DNA from: Takifugu bimaculatus
Taxonomy: Eukaryota; Chordata; Actinopteri; Tetraodontiformes; Tetraodontidae
NCBI GenBank assembly: GCA_004026145.2
Contig: CP034975.1
Coordinates: 14,592,607 to 14,656,606 of the forward strand
Direction: 5' to 3'
Length of the DNA: 64,000 nt
Both the position numbers and the translations under genes were made by a program. Positions 36,103-63,660 of the stretch are shown one piece after another (positions within the stretch are counted from its first letter, which is position 1; the number at the start of each line of letters is the position of its first letter). The notes beneath the pieces were generated by a model. That model was not told the origin of the DNA. It saw only the letters and a list, made by a program, of their open reading frames with translations, and made no database searches.

Positions 36103-39100
36103 CTGAAGTACAAATATGGAAAAAAAAGGAACATTAACGTCCAATTCCTGAAAAAAAATTCTGGTTTTAGAACAGGTTTTGGTACTCGTCATAAAAAAGG
36201 GTTTCATTTGCTCAACAATCTTCTAAATTTGGTTAACTGAAAGAAGAAAAAACATTGTTGCTGTAATTCATCAGTTGTTCAATCAATCATTTTCAAATCT
36301 GGTTAAACAAGTACAGTATATTCAGCAAAAGTCAGCAATAATAAAGTTTTCTAAGTCAAATTTACCAACCGGTGCCAGATGCTGCAGTGGTGTTTTTCTC
36401 CAGTTTGGGTCTCCCTGCCCCTGGCTCGCTGCTTACAGTTTTGCAAGAGCTAGTTGGTGGCTCTTCTGGGCCCTTCTGTGTTATAGACAACATTGGCTGT
36501 GGACTGCGAGGTACAACTGCTTCACTGCCATTGGTTTGCCCTCGTATCTGGCTAAATGGGGAAAGATAAGCTTTGGCCTGCTCCTGGCTGCTCTTGGTCT
36601 GCTCCTGGCTACACTGGCTGCTCTTGGCCTGCTCCTGGCTGCTCTTGGCCTGCTCCTGGCTACTCTTGGCCTGCTCCTGGCTACTCTTGGCCTGCTCCTG
36701 GCTACTCTTGGCCTGCTCCTGGCTACTCTTGGCCTGCTCCTGGCTACTCTTGGCCTGCTCCTGGCTACTCTTGGCCTGCTCCTGGCTGCTCTTGGCCTGC
36801 TCCTGGCTGCTCTTGGCCTGCTCCTGGCTACTCTTGGCCTGCTCCTGGCTGCTCTTGGCCTGCTCCTGGCTACTCTTGGCCTGCTCCTGGCTACTCTTGG
36901 CCTGCTCCTGGCTACTCTTGGCCTGCTCCTGGCTGCTCTTGGCCTGCTCCTGGCTGCTCTTGGCCTGCTCCTGGCTACTCTTGGCCTGCTCCTGGCTGCT
37001 CTTGGCCTGCTCCTGGCTACTCTTGGGCTGCTCCTGGCTACTCTTGGGCTGCTCCTGGCTACTCTTGGGCTGCTCCTGGCTGCTCTTGGCCTGCTCCTGG
37101 CTACACTGGCTGCTCTTGGCCTGCTCCTGGCTACTCTTGGCCTGCTCCTGGCTACACTGGCTGCTCTTGGCCTGCTCCTGGCTACTCTTGGCCTGCTCCT
37201 GGCTGCTCTTGGCCTGCTCCTGGCTACACTGGCTGCTCTTGGCCTGCTCCTGGCTGCTCTTGGCCTGCTCCTGGCTGCTCTTGGCCTGCGCCTGAAGAGC
37301 ATCCAGGATTAGGGAAGTGAGTTGCAATCTGCCAGTCTCGGTGACAAGACAAAGTGATAGCACATTAGCAAAACCATCAAAAGACTCGACGGAAGCAAGG
37401 ACACCCTTTGACAGCAGGCTTTGAAAAGTGTGCTGTAATTCCACTGGCCACACCACTGGGAAGTGTTCCTTACCTACAAAGAAATTTGAAAGAGCGACAT
37501 CCATCAACATAAATACGCCTAGGCCAACAGAAGACCACTGGTGTATGAACTAATTTTTTCTACCAGTCAGAGTGCAGCGAGTGATCTGAAAAGGAAGCTG
37601 CAACAGGTGCTTGGGGATGGGCAAAATCCTGGAAAATGGCACCATCTCAGTGTTGCCAAAATCTGCATAGATGACTTTCACCTCATTCTCACCACCCTCC
37701 AGGACCACTGCACGGTACCAGATATTGTCAGCTGTAAATAAAGAAATAAGCAATACATTCATAAACAACTGCATTTGATTGTTTTTAAGCTTTTTGAACA
37801 ATGAAACCCATGCTGTTCTATTAATTGGACTAAGATTTAGAATATTTTATACATAAAACACCAACATTGTCTTGGAATCTAGACTGAGTAATAACAACTG
37901 CATATAACTATAACTAAAATGAAAATGAATGGGAATCTACCTGAGCCAAAGTAAACACTAAAAAAGATCCATTTAAACAGACCCTGTCGTTATCTGCGGA
38001 ATGTATACCAGGCCATAGTCTCCTACCTGCATACTGTGTTTAAAAAAGTGCCACTCCTACACTTGGCTACACGTGAGCTGTGTAATTACATCTATGAGCA
38101 GACACCAAATTACCAGTTTAAAGTCTATGGGGGCAACCACTGCAGGTGGGGCCTCAGCCAGGCACGGGCGTCCACTAGTCAAACATAAAATTGATGGGGA
38201 TGAGGGAATTTGTGCCATCAAATTGTGAATGAGCGCAACTAATCCCAAGAGAAACCGATACATGACCTATGCATAGAGTTTCCCCTTCCCAGAGGAGACA
38301 AACAGGCCAAAGTAGCTGCTAAAAGTCAGGAATCAGAAACATGAACTTATTATCATTTATAGCTTGTAGGAACCTTAGTGGAATAATATCCTAAGCCTGA
38401 ACTTTTTATGGGGGGTATTTACATGCAATTACGTTAAGTTAAAGAGAAGTAATTAATTAAATTATTTGATTAGCAACCATTTCATACTGTAAATGGGATG
38501 GCATGTATTTAACATGTGTACCATTTGTAATTTTGAAGTTCAATTTATCTATGAAACACCACCTGCTGTTCTGCACATGCACAGTGCCTCATCACTTTCA
38601 GTCATACATTTTTGGATCTCAAATGTTTACAGTTAATATCTATGCAAGGTTGCATATTGGCTTTCTGCTTGAATATAAAGTTTGGCTAATGCGTCACCAT
38701 TTTCTTAAAACAGCTCTCCCCGTTTCCACGGAGACAAAACAATAAGATTCTCAAAACTCTTCACGCCAGAACCCAGTTTCAAAAGTTTTCAGATTTAGGC
38801 ACTCCGTGAGCGGTTCTCAGGTAAACGAAAGGTGCATGTGCAACGAAAACCCCGCTGTTTTAGTTGTATAAACGGGCCCTCAAACACATACATTTTTATT
38901 TTTCATAGCACCACGCATGCCGACACTTTTTGAGAATACTTCAAGCCCTGTAATTACAAAAATACACAATGCTTTTATTGAGTAAAATGTATTCCTCACC
39001 AGAGAACTGGGCACAACAGACAGCCCCAGGAAATGCTCTACTCGAGACAGAGGAGGAGGATAATGATGGTAAAGAGTTGTTACTGCCGCAGTAGTTGGCC

Positions 39101-42100
39101 AGCTCCCCCATCACCGCCTGAAGCCTCTGCTGGTTCACTGCACAACAACAACAATACAACAGGAATGAGAATCAAAATGTCCCAATTTCACACTTCTGAA
39201 AGATACGGGCACAAGAGGGAGTTGTCTGACCCTGAATGGGGCTAAGCACATAGAAGAGCGAAGGACTAATGATTGCTGCGATGCACGGCTGAAAGGTCTC
39301 TCCCAGAGGCAGCTCTGCTGTTTTCCAGTCTGCTGGGAAATTTGGGACTGAAACAAGATCACAATTTCAGTGAGGTTGAGTCATCAAATGCCTCCATTTA
39401 ATCTTTAGAACACCCACACTCCAACTGCACGTCTGATTGTGCTGCCGGTCCTTCTGTTGGCATCTCTTTGGAAATGGATCCTGACTGGCCGGGGACTTGG
39501 ACTTCTTCTTGTTCCTGGTTGGGTTGACTTTCATACATCCTTTCTTGGTGCTTCAGTTCAGAGTTTACACATGATGTTTCGGAAATTGCTCCAGGAGCTT
39601 TAGCTAGTTGCACAGAAATGAGGGCAGCGGCCATGTCCTGCCCTCTAATCCCCAGCTTCACCTCGTAGCCTCGCTCAGAGACAGAAAGGACACGTGCTGT
39701 CATCAGCTCGCCATCCATCTGAGACCATAACCACTGCTTAGCTTCACTGTTCCACTCTGATCCTAGAGGCTCAACACCTACATCAAAAAATGCAGATATT
39801 CATCTTGAAAAATAACTAGGATCGATCCAGTGTTTGCAGAACACAGAAACCTCATTTTGCCATATATGCTATATATTGGACTGGAAAAGGTCTTTAAAAG
39901 CAATGAGTAGATCTCAAAACTTAACATCTGAATATCGCTCAAGAAAACTATTCTATACCATCTACATGAACACATTTTGGCACTCACAGTACCTGCTAGG
40001 CTGCAGCGAACTGCCTGGAAGGGGAGAGTCAGGAATGACGCTGTAATAGGCCGAAGATTTTCCTTTGGCAATTTCATTTTACGGCCGTAGTCCACACAGT
40101 TTACAGACACTGCCGTTTCAGATATATCATTCAACATGACTCGATACCATTTCCGATCATCTGGCGAGGGGGACACAAGGACAACAAAAATGACTAAATT
40201 CATAGACACAAAGTAACTCTTTTGGGAGTATCACAAAAGTGCAGGAGTCTCACCGGGACACATGGCGCAGCACGGCTCTCCCACTTTTGGCATATAAGGC
40301 GAGTCATTTGCAGCACAGTGCTTTTTCAGCGCAGCACCCAGCTCTAAAAGTTGCTGAATGTCTAAAAATACATACAATAACATGATATAAAATATTAAAA
40401 TGGAAGACTTTTTAATTCAATCATCAAAAGAAAACGTGCAAATTTATGACCACAGTACCAGTCTATTGTATGAAATAACAACACTGCAGTCAGTTCATAA
40501 CCACAGCACTGCTTCAAATAACTAGGATTTACTGTAATCATAAATCCTATTAAAACTGTGGAACTTCCATTTGATAATTTCATCTGGGAATTATTTGACC
40601 AATATAAATTCAGGCTTAATTTAACCAATGATTTTTTGGCTTCACGTCTGGGAAAGTAAATAAAAAGTACCTTTTCCGTTACTCATGTGACAGTAGAACT
40701 CCTGAGGATTCTCAATAACACTGGCAAGCAGTGACACTGTCTGGCCATCAACGGGAAGCTCAACACAGCGCCAGGCCAAGGCCTCAGAGGATACAGAAGG
40801 TACTGAAATGCACAGAGAAACGACTGCGGAATATACAGAAGAAAATCCACCTTGTATATTTTAGACAGACCTTAATATCATATTTATATCACACCTCAAA
40901 TTGCAGAAAGATCTCACCGTGTACTTTTGCTAATGGTTTAAGGTCAGCCTGCTGGTTCATACTGCTGGTAACTAAGACAGGCGCAGCAAAACCCGAAGAG
41001 GTCAGTAGTTCAGCTACATTTTCCTGTGGGTCACTGCCTTTGTCAATCATGGCCACCAAAGCTCTGCCTTCATGCGCTCCCTGAATCGCCATGGACAGTA
41101 TTCGGTTGGATACCCTTTGTTGCAAGGCCAAGATGCATTCCTCTGACCATTTGTCCCCAACGGGCTGCACCCCTGAAAGGTTCAAACATGGAATGTCAGA
41201 GGGTGGTACATACAAATTTATTTACAGGTGATTCATTGATTTTTTGATTTTTTTTTAAAAAAAGACTTTGCAGAATCTGACTAAGAAAATTAGTTATAAC
41301 AAGTGAAACTTATTTAGGTCACAGAGGATACACAACCTGCGAGACCACAAGGGATGGTCTGCATGGGTATGGCCAGTAGTAAGGGACTGATAGGTCGCAG
41401 GTGGCCTATATACACATCCTCCGAGTTACCAAAATCCAGGTAGCCAACACAGACCCGCTCTTCTGATGAATATGCCAGAATTTTAGCTCTGTACCACTGC
41501 TTGTCCTCTGCAAGAACAAACACTGATTTAGGCTTTACAAACATTCCAACAAAGTTAAGCACTAATTTATTAGTACACTCTATGCAATAAAAAGCATTTA
41601 ATGTCGATTAAAGAAAAAAAGGGCAATTTTGGATTGAGAAAATTATGGTTTGGGTAAATTATCAGTCATTTAAGATTCGAAGCAGAACTTTTAAATGGTG
41701 TGTGGTGATATAACTGATGTTTGACTGATGTCCTGAGAGTGCAACTGTACCTGAAAACTGAGCACAGCAAACTGTGCCAGGAGCTGGTCTGAAATTCTCT
41801 GGCGCTTTCACCTGAAAACAGTGGTCCCTCAGTTGTTGCTGCAACTCCTGGATGACTCCTGTCAAACACAAGATCAAGAATAAAATAAATATTAATGCAG
41901 AAAACTTAAACTCTGAGCATTAGAGATTAAAAAACAACATACTCTTACTTGCATTCTCAACCTTCTGTACAATGAAATCACTGGGTGACTGCAGGTGGGT
42001 GACCACAACGGAGAATGTTTCGCCCACGACTTGAGTCAGTGGCTCGGGTGGCTGAGCCCAAGAATTGTCATCTTTTCCATCAGAAAGACTCTTGAAGTTT

Positions 42101-44709
42101 TCAAAGGATGCAGTCATCAGCTCGTCTGAGAAATATTTTAACTTATGTTAAATGCAAATATGAAAGCGTTGCCACAGGATCCGCACAGGAAAGAAAGAGG
42201 GGCCGTTTCAAAGTTTTTTGGAATAGTGGAGAGTACCAAAATTTCCTCTCAGCCTGATCTGAAAAGCAACAATGACTGTGACGTACGGATTTCTTGCTCA
42301 GTTGGCGTGACGTTCTTGTTCTCTGTTGCATAACCGTGCGCAATGAGGAATGTGCTTAACTTTCCTGAAAGGCAAATTGACACAACACACAACTGTCATC
42401 CTTTCACCGATATGGAAAGGCTTTTCCCCCCTGCTCATCTCCCAAATATCTCCATGTATTTATCACCTACCCATTGACAGGTGAATATCCACAGCATGGA
42501 TGCGACCGTTCTCTAGTGTGTCCACTAAATGAACAGTGATAATCCTGCCTGCCAGCAGCTGTCTCACTGCCATACAGCACTCAACCGACCAGCTGCCACC
42601 CACTGGCTCTACCTCGGCAATGCGGCACTCCATTACCTAAAAGACGCAATTGTGCTTGCAAAAAGTCAGGCTGCTGACTGACTGTGCATAATTCAGAATA
42701 CAATATATGTTTTGACATAAATGTATTGATATATTTAAGGATAATCCAAATTAACTGAATATTTACTTACACATGGACAATATGGCTTGATTTTAGTGGC
42801 TAGTTGCTTGATTCTATCCAGTGGAACGCACTCTTCATTACCAAAGTCGATGTAAAGGATATTTGCCATCTTCTGTTCAGCTGCCAAGTTCTGAACAAGA
42901 CCTCTGTACCAGTTCTTCATTAAAAAAATATATTAAAAGGCTGTCATAGACCCTGTAAAATATGTCTGTACGCTACCTTCTGCTCACCATGTCACACGAG
43001 TACTGAACAGCACAAACTTCTCCCACACAGGGCATATACGGAGTTGCTGGTTGGAAGCTGTAAGTATTCTGAAGCTCTGTGGTGATGATATGCAGAGTTT
43101 TCATCACCTCTGAGTTGTGGACAAGAAGGAAAAACCTGCCGGGGTCGTAGAACTCTTCAACCTTTGCCTGAACAACATCAATCACAACAGGAGGGGTTAC
43201 ACTTCATGGTTGGCCTTGACATTCTGAGGCGCACTGCATCTGCTATACCTGGATGTCTGTTCCTTTAATGACTTTAGCCACAGGCAAATCTTTCATCAAG
43301 ATCCTCTGCTGCCTGGATGCATCACCAGACTTTTCTCAGAAACAAAATCAAAACATAAATTAGCCAGAGAGTAAATCATCAACATGCCAATATGTTAAAA
43401 TGTAAAGCAGAAATATACACTTTAAATTATCATTGCAATTACCTCAGAACAAAGCAAGCCAGATCTTTCTTCTAAAAGAGAAATGGCAGCTTCCAGAGGC
43501 TTCACTCTTTATTTTAACAAAAAAGGAAAGTGCATATTATTCATAGGCCTTTTACAATACATTTGCACAAGCTAAAAGCACCATGCCTTGTTATTGTACT
43601 GATATTGTGATTAGAGCGCATAAAAATGCAAGTAAATGCTTTTCAAGAGAATTGAGCATTTAATTCTCACAGTGTTTTTTTAACAGTGTTTTTATCTCTT
43701 GCTAAAATACAATGATAAACAACACTTGTTTTAAAATGCCTCCATGCTGTTAACACATAGTCAATTATATTCTTACATCAAAAGATGTTTAATGCTGCGT
43801 TGCGTGAGGATTCACTTCAACTTTACTCATTTTGTAACGATATGCAGAAAGGTGTGTTTAAATTACTGTGACAGGTCTGACTGGTGGATGAATCAGACCA
43901 TTTCTATGGTTTTAGTGCCATAAAATAAACCTTTAAAAGGACGTCGACACCGAGTGCTGCTCAGCGTTCAACCAACTTACTTTGCAGGTTCCTGATCAGT
44001 GGGTATGCAGATGTGCCGGTGTACCGTCCAGTCTTTCCCCTGACACTCCAGAGAGCAGTAAGAAGTGTTCTTGCAGCGTTTACATCTAAATTTACCTGCA
44101 GGATTCAACACAAGTCCATATGGACACCTGACTGAAGACCTGACTGATACTGGGGACGCTGGAGTAACATTTTAGAGCAATAAATGCAACTAAAGTCATT
44201 TCAAGTACTTGGTATACAACCTTGGTGGCCACAGAAGACGCAATAATGCACTTTAATAGCCTGTGGAGAGCAGTCTGAGATCTGCCAGGAACAGGGAAAA
44301 AGGACTTCAAAATTGATTTCATTTGACACTTGGTAGATGCAAGAAGTTCAAGGTCATCACTTACCGCCGGTGGAACCTTGATCGAAGAACTTGGATGACC
44401 TACAAAATAATACATTGGTCTACAGCAGGTAATCGGATTGTGGCTAATAGGTGGTAATGGTAATTTGGTAGTGGGTCATGTTCGAATAGAGGTTGTAAAA
44501 GACGGATGTCCGAGAGCTGTTCGTTTTTGAACCGGGTGTCCACATTTGGGACGTTCTTTACCGTTTCCGACGAAGTCTTCGACGTGCACGGGCGACACCG
44601 CCGATAGTTTCGGAGGCGACGGTGGTCCCCCGGGACTACCGGAGCCCAGCCACGGCTTCCTCAAGGCCGGGTTGGGTCGCGTCGCTTCGGGAGAAATTGT
44701 GTTGTCCAT
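35838..44709 (-). CDS. tdrd1: Tudor domain-containing protein 1, complete
   Basis: This is a germ-granule scaffold whose Tudor domains bind symmetrically dimethylated arginines of PIWI proteins in the piRNA pathway. Coding exons: 44709-44562, 44399-44365, 44260-44221, 44095-43981, 43506-43443, 43329-43249, 43167-42988, 42914-42771, 42636-42471, 42364-42287, 42125-41949, 41858-41751, 41507-41337, 41172-40918, 40802-40671, 40361-40254, 40160-39993, 39777-39418, 39347-39231, 39137-39000, 37731-37564, 37473-36370, 36102-36059 and 35906-35838 (TAA). All phases close, giving about 1389 aa. A MYND finger is at residues 68-101; four Tudor cores are near 222-269, 446-502, 668-723 and 929-984, each with WYR and a D-F/Y-G signature. 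A heptapeptide repeat (about 1047-1285) and a short leucine-rich C-terminal helix follow. Human TDRD1 is about 1180 aa; the excess is the repeat. The donor at 39417 (gtgggt) and the last two exons are the least certain parts. Confidence 0.93.
36370..37473 (-). other. tdrd1: tdrd1 giant exon with heptapeptide minisatellite
   Basis: This 1104-nt exon is in phase with its neighbours (acceptor after 37474, donor gttggt at 36369). It begins with the end of the Tudor 4 unit (GKEHFPVVWPVELQHTF, LLSKGVLASVESFDGF), runs through about 32 heptapeptide units of the type QAKSSQE, and ends with a low-complexity Ser/Pro/Thr stretch. The repeat is translated because flanking conserved Tudor sequence lies in the same open frame, and because the unit length of 21 bases keeps the frame. 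Confidence 0.88.
36569..37290. repeat. 21-bp minisatellite array, about 32 units
   Basis: The + strand unit is 'ctcttggcctgctcctggct' plus A or G. Four units carry a 9-bp insertion (near 36608, 37108, 37150 and 37223), and three adjacent units have gggctg in place of ggcctg (37021-37080). Scoring the last base of each unit reveals a seven-unit pattern, G G A G A A A, occurring twice in succession. Five of the six frames are open through the array because the unit is a multiple of three. Confidence 0.96.
37564..37731 (-). other. tdrd1: tdrd1 Tudor domain 4 core exon
   Basis: The exon encodes ADNIWYRAVVLEGG, VKVIYADFGNTEMV and LPFQITRCTLT. W-Y-R, Y-A-D-F-G-N and the hydrophobic strand form the aromatic-cage Tudor core. 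The exon before it (39137-39000) supplies the alpha-helical and VCCAQFS part of the extended Tudor unit. Confidence 0.88.
38660..38885. mobile_element. Possible MITE remnant in a tdrd1 intron
   Basis: Phrases such as 'ccccgtttccacggagac', 'aaaagttttcagatttagg' and 'tgtataaacgggccct' recall a DNA-transposon-derived repeat common in fish, which reads like 'gtttacacggagac ... gtaaacgggcc'. The termini are not clear and no target duplication was identified. Confidence 0.35.
39993..40160 (-). other. tdrd1: tdrd1 Tudor domain 3 core exon
   Basis: The exon reads DDRKWYRVMLNDIS, VSVNCVDYGRKMKL and LPFQAVRCSLA. D-Y-G replaces the D-F-G of the other copies, which is a normal variant. The exon size of 168 nt equals that of Tudor 4, as expected from duplicated units. 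Confidence 0.88.
41337..41507 (-). other. tdrd1: tdrd1 Tudor domain 2 core exon
   Basis: The exon reads EDKQWYRAKILAYSS, VCVGYLDFGNSEDV and IPMQTIPCGLA. It has the complete Tudor core with the L-D-F-G-N motif and the same phase 1 borders as the other Tudor exons. Confidence 0.88.
42771..42914 (-). other. tdrd1: tdrd1 Tudor domain 1 core exon
   Basis: The exon reads NWYRGLVQNLAAEQ, NILYIDFGNEECV and IKPYCPC. It follows a short 73-base intron, and the preceding exon (43167-42988) ends CAVQYSCDM, so the joined protein has the family's typical D-M-N-W-Y-R junction. Confidence 0.88.
43981..44260 (-). other. tdrd1: tdrd1 MYND zinc finger exons
   Basis: The 40-nt exon 44260-44221 supplies HYCVFCGHQ and the exon 44095-43981 supplies KFRCKRCKNTSYCSLECQ and HRHIC. 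Together they give the C-x2-C ... C-x2-C ... C-x3-C ... H-x3-C pattern of a MYND finger, found at the N terminus of TDRD1 orthologues as a protein-interaction module. Confidence 0.9.
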
Positions 44710-45001
44710 TGCGTTGTCTGAAACACAACAGAACATTAGGAGGGAGATGGGAAAAATGCTTGGTTACTGAAAAAGGCTCACTTTGACAAACTAGGAATGA
44801 ATTCATTTGAAGCATCGGCATTAATGTAATCTGTTCGCTTCGTGATTGCCAATTTAGCTTGATAGGCTAACATGAGCTAGCACGAAGGGTAATTGAGTAA
44901 CATTTGCACACACAAGGTCAGATACCATTATAGTAGATATTTTAAAAAGAAAGCAGGGGAATATATTTTCTTTTTATGATTTTATCTTTCCACGTGTTTA
45001 C

Positions 45002-45060
45002 CTGCGTCCGTTCGTCCAAAAATGACCGATCGCGCATGCGCAACTCTCCTAGCGGTTAAT
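45002..45060 (-). promoter_or_regulatory. tdrd1: tdrd1 leader exon and NRF1-type promoter site
   Basis: The coding exon has an acceptor just before its ATG (at 44718), so a leader exon is needed. The minus-strand donor gtaaac at 45001-44996 ends a plausible one. The palindrome GCGCATGCGC at 45032-45041 is a perfect NRF1 core, and TAACCG (minus strand, 45057-45052) fits a relaxed MYB site. NRF1 and A-MYB are known activators of germline genes in vertebrates; their use here is inferred. Confidence 0.5.
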
Positions 45061-45667
45061 CCGAATACAATTCATTGAATATTTGGTTAAATTTATACAA
45101 ATCTGCCCAATAAAACCAATGAACCTGCTTCAAAGCAGTAAAAAATAATTTAAAAAAAACTGTACTCTGAGCAATGCTGTAATGAGCATTACACATATTT
45201 AAACTATTTACCTTATTGTCTTGTTTATTATTTCATAATATACAGATTAGATGAGCTCTGTTAATGGTGGCTTGATCTGTGTGCATGCAATTTTATATCG
45301 TTTGGACAATGAACAAACTGCTATCTTTTGCTAAACAAAGAGCTTCAGAGCCCCGATCCACTTACAAACATCAACAGAAATCAGATCCCCCCCAAAGGTC
45401 TCATAATCTCTGTCTCTACTGTATGAATGTCAGGCAATATACCATCGTTGAATATGTCTCTACGTACGATACATTATCAATGAGATCAGTAGATTACTTT
45501 GAATTTATGGCATCTGATAAATCATTAACACCAAGGAACCAATAAAGCATTGGTCAAAGACAAAATTCCCACAAGGAAATACTTTTTTCAGCTTTTACTC
45601 GTAACAATCACAGTCATACAAGTATCACATTACATTATTATATTACATTTATAGCCACATTACATAC

Positions 45668-45709
45668 CCCCCCCCACACACACACACACACACACACAAT
45701 CACACACAC
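45668..45709. repeat. (CA)n microsatellite
   Basis: A C-rich run followed by CA dinucleotides lies between the divergent tdrd1 and ccdc186 genes. Confidence 0.9.
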
Positions 45710-45831
45710 TTTTTTTCACCAAACCTGTATGTAGAATTTTTAAATCTTTTTTTTATTACGCTGCTAGATTATCCATCTTTAGCCGGAGGAAAACACACTC
45801 TGAGGATAATATTGACTCTCCTCCGTGTTAT

Positions 45832-46165
45832 TGATCCTTTTCCGTGCACGCTCCTGTGCGCGTGCACGCCCGCACGAGCCGACTGCGGAGGTGTTCCGCG
45901 GGTGCTGGCCTCAGGTGACGTCACCCGCCCGCGCGCTCCCATTGGCTGCGCCCGCTTTATGGGTCCTCCGGCCGCAGCCATATTTGTTGATGTGTCATAT
46001 CAAAGACACTTGTCAAGGCTATCAGCTGGCAGGGCACAAACGGCGAAAGTCCCCTCATTCCCCGTCGTCTTTGTGGCGACGCGGCGGTGCACCATGCTGT
46101 GGACGTGTTCGGCGGGTGCTTTTATATGCGTGCCGTTCATTTGCTTCAGGGGCTAACGGAGGTAA
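45832..46165 (+). promoter_or_regulatory. ccdc186: ccdc186 CpG-rich promoter and non-coding first exon
   Basis: The stretch is rich in CpG compared with its surroundings. It has a palindromic CRE (TGACGTCA) at 45916-45923, an inverted CCAAT box (ATTGG) at 45941-45945 and a YY1-like CCATATT at 45978-45984. A good donor (ACGGAG then gtaagc) ends a leader exon at 46161. The coding exon at 47348 has its own acceptor upstream of the ATG, which supports this exon. The transcription start is not determined but probably lies near 45.98-46.05 kb. Confidence 0.65.
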
Positions 46166-47347
46166 GCTGGATCCAACGTGAAGGTCTAAATGACTGCTAG
46201 CTTACATCTTACTTAGAAACAGCTTGACCAGTCACAGGTAGCTCCCTCCATCCCGTGTGTCAGCCTCTTTTGTGGCGTTTAATCCACACGAACCACATTT
46301 TCAGTGGGTGACAGAAGGGAGTAGCACACGCCTAATTCCCTGTTGCTAACTAAATGGCTAGCAATCTGGTGTCAGGGTTGGGTAGCTAACAGTAAATGCC
46401 CCGAAGTGTTAATTAATGGCGAGAAAACAACGTTGTGAATCAGCCTTCTGTAAGCTAAATATGCCACACAGTAGTCGCCTGGATTTAGAGACAGGTTTGG
46501 GTCCGAGTTTCAGTAATGAAGGCTCCAGATGTTCGCTACTTGAGCTTAGCATGGCACCTGTCAAAACACAGGGCTTAGAATTAGTTGTTGCGCTTTCGCT
46601 CGTTCATATGAGAGGCTCGATTGTGTTGCTAAGCCTAAGCTACGTTATGATGCTCACGGTGGGTAAATTCTTGGACTTTAGTGCTGATGACTTGGACTTA
46701 GACTGGGGCCGAAAACCGGCTACCTACAGAATGCAGAAAGGAAATTGCATTGAAAGATGAATATGATGTTACTTGACTTCCAGCTATGCTAAATCATTGT
46801 AGATTAGATATAGTAGATTATATCCAAACAGGTTTGCTCTTTAACAGAATAACTATGAGCCTCCCAGTATTTGAGCGAGACAGACAGAGCTGCTTTGGAT
46901 ATTTATCTCATCCCTGGTCTCAGGCAAAAGACTGGCTACTTTTTGTTATACCCGTAGCATAAACTGTACAAGGACACTGTCAAATCAGTCCACAAAGGGC
47001 CATTTTATGCAACATAAACATGCGAATATACATTCAAAACCCAATACTGATAGCCAATACCAAATTATCTGAAGTCTATTGTCTCTTAACTTGGTATGTG
47101 TACCAGAACTAACTGTGACTATTTTTGGGAGTAAATAAGGATTACTTATCTTGATTAAGTGACATTTTGCACCTCAAATCAATACATGTAAACACATCAG
47201 ATATGCCAACACAGCCGCACCTATTGTTTTTTGCCTCTTTGTGTTTTGGTTCGGTCTCTGGAGGGTAGGGGTTGTTTTTAATTTTTGCTGTAACCGGTAT
47301 CTATTTTTTTAGCGTCTTTTCTCAGTTTCTCTTTGGTTTTCTGCCAG
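46162..47347. other. ccdc186 intron 1, nothing else seen
   Basis: An open frame of 114 codons at 46416-46760 has neither splice sites nor recognisable sequence. I see no other feature. Confidence 0.6.
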
Positions 47348-47377
47348 ATTTAAACAACAGAGAGCATCGTGAAAGAA

Positions 47378-63660
<16,283 letters not shown>

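Noticed and set aside
36569..37290. Regular direct repeats as a CRISPR array
   Set aside because: Units abut head to tail with no unique spacers, and the DNA is vertebrate.
36275..37320. Long + strand open frames of 345, 254 and 240 codons across the tdrd1 repeat
   Set aside because: They exist only because the 21-bp unit is a multiple of three and has no stop in those frames. The conserved Tudor sequence and the splice phases support the minus-strand frame.
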